From Planctomycetales bacterium (GTDB lineage: Bacteria; Planctomycetota; Planctomycetia; Pirellulales; UBA7805), in NCBI GenBank assembly GCA_011772275.1, contig WVZU01000080.1, positions 4,806 through 9,977 of the forward strand: DNA of 5,172 nt, given 5' to 3'. The notes beneath the pieces were generated by a model that did no database searches, was not told the origin of the DNA, and saw nothing but the letters and a program-made list of their open reading frames with translations. Within the stretch, counting starts at the first letter, position 1. Each line of letters opens with the position of its first letter. Below are positions 1-5,172 of this stretch, piece by piece. The translations under genes and the position numbers were made by a program.

Positions 1-32
1 CAAATACAGCCGGCGGGCACAGCCCCCCAACC

Positions 33-1982
33 TTACTCTTCGTCACTCCGGAGGCTGGCCAGGACGCTGTAGTCTTCCAGCGTGGTGGTGTCGCCGATGG
101 TCTCTTTACCCGCCGCGATATCACGCAGCAGGCGGCGCATGATCTTGCCGCTGCGGGTCTTAGGCAGGAGGGCCGCGAAGCGGACATCGTCGGGTTGAGC
201 GTGAGCGCCGATCTGCTGGCGGACGTGTTGTTTCAGCTGTTTGCGCAGATCTTCGTTTGCATCCCCGGAAGAAAGCGTCACAAAGGCCGCCACGGCTTCG
301 CCTTTCACATCGTCCGGACGGCCCACCACGGCCGCTTCAGCCACAGACGGGTGGCTGACCAGCGCACTTTCCACCTCCGTTGTGCTCAGCCGGTGCCCGG
401 CGACGTTTAATACGTCGTCCAGCCGGCCGTAAATCCAGTAATAGCCGTCCGCATCGCACATGGCGTTGTCACCCGCCAAATAATTGTGGGCAATCGTGCT
501 CCAGTACTGCTGCTTGTAGCGATCGTCGTCGCCCCAGATGCCGCGCAGCATGCCGGGCCACGGTTTGGTGATGACCAGGATGCCTTGCTGACCCGTGCCC
601 AGCTCGTTGCCCTTTTCGTCCACGATCTGGGGAATGATGCCCGGGAGGGGCCGGGTACAACTGCCCGGCTTGGTCGGCGTCGCTCCCGGCAAGGGGCTCA
701 TCATGATCCCGCCCGTTTCGGTCTGCCACCAGGTATCGACGATGGGGCACCGACGCTTGCCGATCTTTTCGTGGTACCACATCCACGCGGCCGGATTGAT
801 CGGTTCGCCGACCGTACCCAGCAGGCGGAGGCTGGAGAGGTCATGTTTTTCCACATGCTGGTCCCCCCACTTGATGAAAGCGCGAATTGCGGTGGGGGCC
901 GTGTAGAAGATGGTGACCTGGTGCCGATCCACAATATCCCAGAAGCGACTCTCGTCAGGCCAATTGGGAGCGCCTTCGTACATCACCGCGGTGACCCCGT
1001 TGGACAGCGGGCCGTAGACGATATAGCTGTGTCCGGTAATCCAGCCGATGTCCGCCGTGCACCAGTAGACGTCGGTATCTTTCAGATCGAAAACCCAGCG
1101 GCTTGTCATCTTGGCGTACAGGTTGTACCCGGCCGTGGTGTGCTTGATGCCCTTCGGCTTGCCGGTGGAACCGCTGGTGTAGAGGATGAACAGCGGTGTT
1201 TCGCTCTCCAGCGGTTCGGCAGGGCAGTCGGGTGACGCGGATTCCATCAGGTCGTGCCACCAAAGGTCGCGCCCGGCGACCATGTTGACTTCGCTGCCGG
1301 TGCGGCGATAGACGATGCATTTTTCGACCGTGGGGGACTTTTCCAACGCCTTGTCCACGGTCTCTTTCAACGGCAGTTGAGACCCGCGCCGCCAACCCGT
1401 ATCGGCGGTAAGCAGGATCTTGGCCGAGGCGTCGTTGTTGCGTTCAGCGATCGCCTCGCTGGAAAAACCGCCGAAAACCACCGAATGGATTGCGCCAATG
1501 CGGGCACAAGCCAGCAGGGCAATGGCCAGTTCGGGGACCATCGGCATGTAGATCGACACCACATCCCCCTGCTCAACTCCCAAAGCTTTGAGCACATTGG
1601 AAAATTTGCAGACTTCGCGATGCAGTTGAGCGTAAGTTAGTGTCCGCGTATCGCCCGGTTCGCCTTCCCAGATCAAGGCCGCCTTGTTCTTCCGCCAGCT
1701 GTCGAGGTGCACGTCCAGGCAATTGTAGGAGACATTCGTTTTCCCTTCGGTGAACCATTTGGCATACGGCTCGTTCCATTCCAGCACTTTGTCAAAGGGA
1801 TGAAACCAATACAGCTCTTCTTTGGCCAGCCGGCCCCAGAATCCTTCGGGATCGTCGGCAGCATCGTCCCACATCTGCTGGTACTGTTGCATGGAACAAA
1901 CGCCAGCCTGCTCGGAAAAGGATGGCGGCGGAGGAAAGACGACTTGTTCTGTGTCCGTTTGCCCAGCTTGCGCGGTACCCAT
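33..1982 (-). CDS. acs: Acetyl-CoA synthetase (AMP-forming), complete
   Basis: Activates acetate with ATP and CoA to acetyl-CoA, AMP and pyrophosphate via acetyl-adenylate, in the cytoplasm. The protein is 649 residues from the chosen ATG, the usual Acs size (about 650). Seen in order: an N-terminal Acs domain (about 30-90, with [13 protein letters not shown] and [10 protein letters not shown]); the phosphate-binding loop [12 protein letters not shown] (267-278); GWITGHSY (314-321); TVGEPINP (390-397); [10 protein letters not shown] (415-424), whose second Trp (419) matches the Trp that limits the pocket to acetate in Salmonella Acs; the hinge and nucleotide motif [14 protein letters not shown] (518-531); and [11 protein letters not shown] (607-617), whose Lys613 is the catalytic lysine that protein acetyltransferases modify in relatives. 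The start at 1982 is preferred because GAGGAG lies 10 bases upstream and a promoter-like pair lies just beyond it; the reading frame stays open to a TTG at 2060, but that falls in the -35 element. It stops at TAA (33-35). The next gene upstream is co-directional but 232 bases away, so separate transcription is likely. Confidence 0.97.
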   Translation of the reverse strand: MGTAQAGQTDTEQVVFPPPPSFSEQAGVCSMQQYQQMWDDAADDPEGFWGRLAKEELYWFHPFDKVLEWNEPYAKWFTEGKTNVSYNCLDVHLDSWRKNKAALIWEGEPGDTRTLTYAQLHREVCKFSNVLKALGVEQGDVVSIYMPMVPELAIALLACARIGAIHSVVFGGFSSEAIAERNNDASAKILLTADTGWRRGSQLPLKETVDKALEKSPTVEKCIVYRRTGSEVNMVAGRDLWWHDLMESASPDCPAEPLESETPLFILYTSGSTGKPKGIKHTTAGYNLYAKMTSRWVFDLKDTDVYWCTADIGWITGHSYIVYGPLSNGVTAVMYEGAPNWPDESRFWDIVDRHQVTIFYTAPTAIRAFIKWGDQHVEKHDLSSLRLLGTVGEPINPAAWMWYHEKIGKRRCPIVDTWWQTETGGIMMSPLPGATPTKPGSCTRPLPGIIPQIVDEKGNELGTGQQGILVITKPWPGMLRGIWGDDDRYKQQYWSTIAHNYLAGDNAMCDADGYYWIYGRLDDVLNVAGHRLSTTEVESALVSHPSVAEAAVVGRPDDVKGEAVAAFVTLSSGDANEDLRKQLKQHVRQQIGAHAQPDDVRFAALLPKTRSGKIMRRLLRDIAAGKETIGDTTTLEDYSVLASLRSDEE

Positions 1983-1992
1983 GGCGAACCAT

Positions 1993-1998
1993 CTCCTC
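1993..1998 (-). promoter_or_regulatory. Ribosome binding site of acs
   Basis: On the minus strand this reads GAGGAG, a good Shine-Dalgarno match, followed by a 10-base spacer and then ATG at 1982. It decides the start in favour of the 649-residue form. Another ATG directly follows the GAGGAG, but it is in a different frame and opens only a shadow of acs. Confidence 0.7.
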
Positions 1999-2030
1999 GC
2001 TGAAATTGATGCGTGGCTTGCAAGAGATCG

Positions 2031-2060
2031 ATTGTAGAATCCCGGCTTTAGCCAGATCAA
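2031..2060 (-). promoter_or_regulatory. Candidate sigma-70-type promoter of acs
   Basis: On the minus strand, TTGATC (2060-2055; four of six consensus bases, including TTGA) is followed by an 18-base spacer and TACAAT (2036-2031; five of six). Transcription would begin near 2024 and leave a leader of about 40 bases carrying the GAGGAG site. The spacer holds a short inverted repeat, GGCT-AA-AGCC (2053-2044), that could be a weak operator or chance. Planctomycete promoters are poorly characterised, so this is an inference from the general bacterial consensus. Confidence 0.5.
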
Positions 2061-2091
2061 GTATCCAAAGGCTGCCTATTTTCGCGGAGGC

Positions 2092-2113
2092 TGCCCGTCT
2101 TGCCGCGGGCAAG
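2092..2113 (-). repeat. Overlapping, mutually exclusive short stem-loops
   Basis: Two perfect short inverted repeats overlap in the gap between the YgfZ-like gene and acs. One pairs 2092-2097 (tgcccg) with 2106-2111 (cgggca). The other pairs 2099-2104 (cttgcc) with 2108-2113 (ggcaag) around a 3-base loop. They share bases, so only one can form at a time. They lie upstream of the proposed acs promoter and would be in RNA only on read-through from the YgfZ-like gene. In GC-rich DNA such pairs also arise by chance. Confidence 0.3.
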
Positions 2114-2183
2114 GCATGACCGCCAGATGCCGAAACGTTCAGCAAAACGCCTTTCCACCAGCCAGTCGCTCGGCCCACGGGAT

Positions 2184-2202
2184 CTGGCGGGCCGGCCGCC
2201 AG
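2184..2202 (-). terminator. GC-rich hairpin after the YgfZ-like gene, possible terminator
   Basis: A perfect 7-base stem, CTGGCGG (2184-2190) with CCGCCAG (2196-2202), and a 5-base loop begin 12 bases past the stop codon of the YgfZ-like gene. The position suits transcript end formation or 3'-end protection. There is no following run of U on the minus strand, so it is not a canonical intrinsic terminator. The core also contains the palindrome GGCCGGCC (2190-2197). Confidence 0.35.
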
Positions 2203-2214
2203 GATTCGCACGTT

Positions 2215-3216
2215 TTAGGGCCGCTGCAGCGGCAAGCCAACGACCTCGGCCGGGCCCGATCCAGAATCCAAACGCGTTCCCGGTCGCTCGTGCCCGCGGC
2301 TCAAATAGGCCAATGCCAACGGGGCAGCCAGCTGCGGCGAGTAGGTGGCAGAGCTTACCAGGCCGACCGTCTTTTCCTGGCTCAGCAGCCGAGTCCCAGT
2401 GGCGGGCACGTCGGGGGCGGGGGCCGTGAACCGCACTCCGCACAGGATGCGATTGACATGTCCCAGGGCATCGATGCGGGCCACGGTCTCCTGTCCCAAA
2501 TAACAGCCTTTGGTAAAGCTGATCGCTCGCTGGTCACGGGCGACTTCCTGAGGCAAATTGTCGTCGTGGATGTCCACACCGTACCAGGGCGTGCCAGCCT
2601 CCAGCCGGACGGTGTCGACCGCGGTCGAGCCGCAGGGGACCGCCCGGCCGGCCAACCGCTCGGCCGCCTGACAGACGATTTCCATCAGTCCCAAGAGACA
2701 GAATCCGTCCGGCCCAAAAAAATCGGTCCGGTAAAGGAGCAACTCCTGACCCTCAAGGGCAAAAGTCGCGTGGTCCAGCGGCTGCTGGGGTGGGTCGATG
2801 GAAAAACAAGCTTCCAGCGTCGCGGCCGCCTGCGGCCCGACCAGTAGCCGCTGAGTCCACTGATGGCTGCGATCCACCAGGGTGACCTGTTCCCGCAACA
2901 GGTAGTGATCCAGGTGCCCAATCAGCTGCTGAGCCTGGCCGGCCGTCGTTTCCAGGACCAGCGAATCCGGGCGACAGAGCACGATGCCATGGCCCCGCGT
3001 CTTGCCTTTGACGTCCGTCACGAACAGCTCGCAGCCCCGGCCTGGCGGCAGAGCCTTGATGTCGTTGGTGGTGAAATTGTGTAAAAAGTTTACGCGGTCC
3101 GCACCGCAGACTTCGATCAGCGTTCGGTCGCTCCAGTCTGCCAGGCCGCAGCCCTGTGTGAGCGCTTCATACTCGATGTCAAAATCGCCCGAAGGGTCAA
3201 TCTTCGATACGCTCAC
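2215..3216 (-). CDS. ygfZ: YgfZ/IBA57-type folate-binding Fe-S maintenance protein (GcvT superfamily)
   Basis: A 333-residue protein (E. coli YgfZ has 326) with the family signature K-G-C-Y-x-G-Q-E at 236-243, inside FTKGCYLGQETVAR (234-247); Cys238 is the conserved functional cysteine. Other GcvT-fold landmarks are FLHNFTTNDIKAL (44-56), VKGKTRGHGIVL (69-80), RLEAGTPWYGVDI (204-216) followed by LPQE (221-224), and a C-terminal barrel-like part from about 255 with ALAYLSRGH (301-309). Relatives bind tetrahydrofolate and support a subset of Fe-S enzymes such as the tRNA methylthiotransferase MiaB. The aspartate that glycine-cleavage T-protein uses for catalysis (Asp101 in E. coli GcvT) is not seen around 70-77, and no gcvH or gcvP is present, so T-protein is unlikely. 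Translation begins at GTG 3216, the only plausible start: an in-frame TGA lies about 45 bases upstream, no ATG intervenes, and the next internal Met is residue 178. It is divergent from the AOR gene. The symbol is given by family; orthology is not proven. Confidence 0.88.
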   Translation of the reverse strand: MSVSKIDPSGDFDIEYEALTQGCGLADWSDRTLIEVCGADRVNFLHNFTTNDIKALPPGRGCELFVTDVKGKTRGHGIVLCRPDSLVLETTAGQAQQLIGHLDHYLLREQVTLVDRSHQWTQRLLVGPQAAATLEACFSIDPPQQPLDHATFALEGQELLLYRTDFFGPDGFCLLGLMEIVCQAAERLAGRAVPCGSTAVDTVRLEAGTPWYGVDIHDDNLPQEVARDQRAISFTKGCYLGQETVARIDALGHVNRILCGVRFTAPAPDVPATGTRLLSQEKTVGLVSSATYSPQLAAPLALAYLSRGHERPGTRLDSGSGPAEVVGLPLQRP

Positions 3217-3221
3217 GGTGT

Positions 3222-3228
3222 CCCCTCT
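3222..3228 (-). promoter_or_regulatory. Ribosome binding site supporting the GTG start
   Basis: On the minus strand this reads AGAGGGG, 5 bases before GTG 3216. It is a moderate Shine-Dalgarno match with rather short spacing. With the in-frame stop upstream and the absence of an ATG, it supports GTG as the initiation codon of the YgfZ-like gene. Confidence 0.5.
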
Positions 3229-3249
3229 GACCGTTGGATGGCAATGGGA

Positions 3250-3279
3250 GTGAAAACTCCGACCCTGTCACCCTATAAT
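3250..3279 (+). promoter_or_regulatory. Candidate promoter toward the AOR gene
   Basis: GTGAAA (3250-3255; four of six matches to TTGACA), an 18-base spacer and a perfect TATAAT (3274-3279) lie on the plus strand. They sit in the only strongly AT-rich patch of the divergent intergenic region. A start near 3286 would give the AOR transcript a leader of about 160 bases. The reverse complement of the same patch reads TATTATTATA and could serve as the -10 region of the YgfZ-like gene, giving a leader of about 50 bases, but I find no convincing -35 on that strand. The two genes may share this core divergently. Confidence 0.4.
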
Positions 3280-3294
3280 AATAGCCTGGCGGGT

Positions 3295-3328
3295 AAAAGG
3301 ACTCGCAGGAACCAGTCGGGAGTCTTTT
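3295..3328 (+). repeat. Imperfect hairpin with flanking T-tract in the AOR leader
   Basis: AAAAGGACTC (3295-3304) can pair with GAGTCTTTT (3320-3328) as a 5-base stem, a single bulged G (3299) and four A-T pairs, around a 15-base loop. On the plus strand the 3' arm runs into TTTTGTTGT, which resembles a weak intrinsic terminator. Placed between the candidate promoter and the AOR start, it could act as an attenuator. The short stem and large loop make this tentative. Confidence 0.3.
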
Positions 3329-3355
3329 GTTGTCGGTAAAAAACAGCCGGCATCC

Positions 3356-3375
3356 CCGCCAGTGTTAATTGGCGG
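3356..3375 (+). repeat. Stem-loop in the AOR leader
   Basis: CCGCCA (3356-3361) and TGGCGG (3370-3375) form a perfect 6-base stem that extends inward by one G-U and one U-A pair to a 4-base loop (GUUA). It lies about 75 bases before the AOR start codon and just touches the palindrome at 3375-3384. It could be an RNA structural element or part of an operator. I cannot match it to a known riboswitch class. Confidence 0.35.
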
Positions 3376-3384
3376 ATCATGATC
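3375..3384. repeat. Perfect 10-base palindrome, possible operator
   Basis: GATCATGATC is its own reverse complement. It lies in the divergent intergenic region about 65 bases before the AOR start and over 150 bases upstream of the YgfZ-like gene. The symmetry would suit a dimeric regulator, but no second copy is seen in the intergenic region and no regulator gene is in the window. Confidence 0.25.
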
Positions 3385-3449
3385 AACAGGCCCAGCCCCG
3401 CGGCAGGTCGACAGTCGTGACGGCGGCTTTTGTCCGTCGTGTTTGTTAT

Positions 3450-5172
3450 ATGTCCTTTGTTGCAGATGCTGTTCCCGGTTATCACGGGGGCTATCGGCGT
3501 ATCGATCTGGCGACGGCCCGTTCCGAAACGGTGCCGCTGCCCGAAAGTGTGCTCCGCGCTTTTCTAGGTGGTAGCGGGCTGGGCACGTATCTGCTGCTGC
3601 AGGAGCGAGCCGCTACCTGCGATGCATACGATCCGCAAGCGCCCATCGCCTTCGTCTTCAGCCCGCTGGTGGGAAGTCCGCTGACGACCTCGGCCAAGTT
3701 CGCCGTAGTTGCCAAAAGCCCGCTGACCAACCAGCTTAACGACGCGCTGGCCAGCAGTGGTTTTGCCATCGCCGGGAAACGCACCGGTTGCGACGCCCTG
3801 GTCCTCATCGGCAAGTGCGCGGAACCGTCGATCGTGGTGGTCGACGACCAGCAGGTCGCTGTTCAGCCGGCGGGCGATTTGTGGGGGATGGAAGTCCCCC
3901 AGGCCGAAGAGGCACTTCGACAGCGGTTGGGTGCCGAGTTTGCGTGCGCGGTGATTGGACCGGCGGGCGAACGGCGAGTGCGGTTTGCTACGGTGTCGCA
4001 CGATGGCCGGCATGCGGGTCGGGGCGGTCACGGGGCGGTGCTGGGCAGCAAAAATGTCAAGGCAATCGCCGTCCGCGGATCGGCGCAAACCCGCTGGGCG
4101 GACCCCGCGGGGCTGAACGCAATCGCCAAAGATCTGTCCCGGCGATCGTTCGGTCCGGCTACGGCGAAATATCGCGAGCTGGGTACGGCAGCCAACCTGC
4201 TGGTTTTCAATCGACTTGGTGTCTTGCCCACGCGAAACTTCCAGGAAGGTCGGTTTGAGGGGGTCGAGCGTTTATCGCCGGAACAGATGAGGGTCAGTCG
4301 GGAGAAGATGCAGGCAAGCTGCGTGGCCTGTACGATCGGTTGCGAACATATCTACGGAGTTCGGGCTTCGGATGTCGAGCCTGTTGGGAAGGGGGTCCGT
4401 GTCGAATACGAAAACCTCTTCGCTCTGGGCCCCTTGTGCGGTGTTCAGGATCCCGACACGGTGCTGGCCGCCTCCCAGCGGTGCGATCAGCTGGGGATCG
4501 ATACGATCAGTGCGGGGGCCACAATCGCGTTTGCCATGGAATGCGTCCAGCGCGGGTTGCTGGAGGAAGCGTGGCTGCGGTTTGGCGACGGGGCCGCTTT
4601 GCTGCGGGCAGTCAACCAAATCGGGGCTCGCCAGGGACTCGGCCAACAGCTGGCCGATGGCAGCCGGCGCATGGCCACACAGATTGGCCAGGAGGCGCTC
4701 AAGTTCGCGCCGCAAGTCAAAGGGCTGGAGATACCCGGTTACGAGCCGCGAGGTTTGCAGACCGTGGCGCTGGGCTTTGCCGTCGGCACCCGTGGTGCCG
4801 ACCATAACCGATCGTCCGCCTATGAAGTCGATTTCTCCGCTCGCGTCGACCGCCGCCGTCTAACGCCGAACGATGTGGCCCTGGCCGTGGCCAGCGAAGA
4901 CCGTGCCGCCCTGCTGGATTCGTTGATCCTCTGCAAGTTCCTGCGGGGTGTGTTCGTGGATGTGTACGAAGAAGCGGCCGGGATGCTCAAGCAGGTCACG
5001 GGCTGGGACCTCACGGGCAGCGAACTGCGAGAGACCGCGGCCCGGATCGTCACCGCCAAGAAACTGTTCAATATCCGCGCGGGCTGGCGACCGGAAGAAG
5101 ATACCCTGCCGGCGCGGTTTCTGGAGCAGCCGCTGGAAGGGGACCCTAGAGCCGTGCTGACCGCCACCCGCT
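3450..5172 (+). CDS. Aldehyde ferredoxin oxidoreductase family protein (W/Mo bis-pterin), 3' end outside window
   Basis: 574 codons are visible with no stop before the window edge; classical AORs have about 600-620 residues, so only the C-terminus is missing. Family members oxidise aldehydes to acids and pass electrons to ferredoxin. Landmarks: N-terminal YHGGYRRIDLATA (11-23) and FLGGSGLGTYLL (38-49); AKSPLT (88-93); AGRGGHGAVLGSKNVKAI (189-206), the pterin-contact loop; cluster cysteines Cys291, Cys294 and Cys298 (CxxCxxxC) with a distant fourth, Cys495, spaced as in Pyrococcus AOR (288, 291, 295, 494); VEYENLFALGPLCG (318-331); first pterin motif DQLGID (346-351); and RGADH (448-452), with His452 near the position of the proposed active-site His448. 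The second pterin motif reads DSLILC (490-495), with Ile in place of the usual Gly. ATG 3450 puts ten residues before the conserved N-terminus. It lacks a clear Shine-Dalgarno site, and GTG 3417 is an in-frame alternative. Substrate and metal cannot be decided; archaeal-type AOR, WOR-like and other subfamilies remain possible. Confidence 0.93.
   Translation, partial: MSFVADAVPGYHGGYRRIDLATARSETVPLPESVLRAFLGGSGLGTYLLLQERAATCDAYDPQAPIAFVFSPLVGSPLTTSAKFAVVAKSPLTNQLNDALASSGFAIAGKRTGCDALVLIGKCAEPSIVVVDDQQVAVQPAGDLWGMEVPQAEEALRQRLGAEFACAVIGPAGERRVRFATVSHDGRHAGRGGHGAVLGSKNVKAIAVRGSAQTRWADPAGLNAIAKDLSRRSFGPATAKYRELGTAANLLVFNRLGVLPTRNFQEGRFEGVERLSPEQMRVSREKMQASCVACTIGCEHIYGVRASDVEPVGKGVRVEYENLFALGPLCGVQDPDTVLAASQRCDQLGIDTISAGATIAFAMECVQRGLLEEAWLRFGDGAALLRAVNQIGARQGLGQQLADGSRRMATQIGQEALKFAPQVKGLEIPGYEPRGLQTVALGFAVGTRGADHNRSSAYEVDFSARVDRRRLTPNDVALAVASEDRAALLDSLILCKFLRGVFVDVYEEAAGMLKQVTGWDLTGSELRETAARIVTAKKLFNIRAGWRPEEDTLPARFLEQPLEGDPRAVLTATR

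Noticed and set aside
1..32. Possible terminator after acs
   Set aside because: Only a short GC-rich pairing (GGGC-tgt-GCCC) is visible on the minus strand, without a U-tract, and the window ends too soon to judge.
486..1235. Long open frame (249 codons) on the plus strand opposite acs
   Set aside because: It lies wholly within the well-supported acs gene, on the opposite strand. Its translation is Arg/Gly/Ala-rich with no recognisable domain, as expected of a shadow frame in GC-rich DNA.
33..1982. Propionyl-CoA synthetase or another acyl-CoA synthetase instead of Acs
   Set aside because: Overall similarity, the length and the pocket Trp in [10 protein letters not shown] point to acetate specificity.
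2116..2847. Long open frame (243 codons) on the plus strand opposite the YgfZ-like gene
   Set aside because: It is antisense to a gene with a clear family signature. The product resembles no family I know and has the Arg/Gln/Gly-rich composition of a shadow frame.
2215..3216. Glycine-cleavage T-protein (gcvT) as the identity of the GcvT-superfamily gene
   Set aside because: The KGCYxGQE signature is that of YgfZ/IBA57 proteins, the T-protein catalytic aspartate is not seen, and no other glycine-cleavage gene is nearby.
3286..3449. Moco- or Tuco-type cofactor riboswitch ahead of the AOR gene
   Set aside because: The context is attractive, but I cannot identify the conserved core of that RNA class by reading the sequence, so it is not called as a feature.
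3417..3449. GTG 3417 as the AOR start
   Set aside because: It has only a weak upstream purine run and would add 11 residues beyond the usual family N-terminus. ATG 3450 is preferred, though it also lacks a clear ribosome binding site.
3564..4088. Open frame of 174 codons on the minus strand opposite the AOR gene
   Set aside because: The AOR frame here carries conserved family motifs; the antisense product has no domain-like features.
3788..4258. Plus-strand open frames at 3788-4258, 4340-4807 and 4372-4863 in other phases
   Set aside because: They overlap the AOR frame, which reads without interruption from 3450 to the window end with conserved motifs in order. No frameshift is needed to explain them.

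Overview
This is a bacterial chromosomal segment, GC-rich (roughly 60% by eye), with three housekeeping or metabolic genes and no mobile, viral, CRISPR, tRNA or rRNA sequence that I can recognise. The protein styles (an acetyl-CoA synthetase with a proline-rich N-terminal lead-in, a divergent YgfZ/GcvT-like protein, and a tungsten-type aldehyde oxidoreductase homologue), wide intergenic gaps and weak Shine-Dalgarno use would suit a planctomycete of the Pirellulaceae type. That placement is an inference from general resemblance, not from a marker gene.

Layout: (1) 33-1982, minus strand, acs, a complete AMP-forming acetyl-CoA synthetase with its own likely promoter at about 2031-2060. (2) 1983-2214, a 232-base gap with that promoter and small stem-loops. 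(3) 2215-3216, minus strand, a complete YgfZ/IBA57-type folate-binding protein of the GcvT superfamily, starting at GTG. (4) 3217-3449, a 233-base divergent intergenic region with an AT-rich core around 3274-3283, a candidate plus-strand promoter, two imperfect hairpins and a perfect 10-base palindrome. (5) 3450 to the window end, plus strand, a tungsten/molybdenum bis-pterin aldehyde ferredoxin oxidoreductase (AOR family), 574 codons visible and cut off by the window edge.

How they may work together: AOR enzymes oxidise aldehydes to carboxylic acids using a [4Fe-4S] cluster and a bis-pyranopterin W/Mo site; Acs activates acetate to acetyl-CoA; YgfZ-family proteins help maintain certain Fe-S enzymes. 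An acetaldehyde-acetate-acetyl-CoA route with an Fe-S helper next door is therefore conceivable. The only evidence is proximity: the genes are not one operon, and the AOR substrate cannot be read from sequence. The most notable point is the AOR homologue, whose cluster cysteines and first pterin motif are intact but whose second pterin motif and another cofactor-contact position deviate from the classical enzyme. I see no convincing undescribed multi-gene system here.
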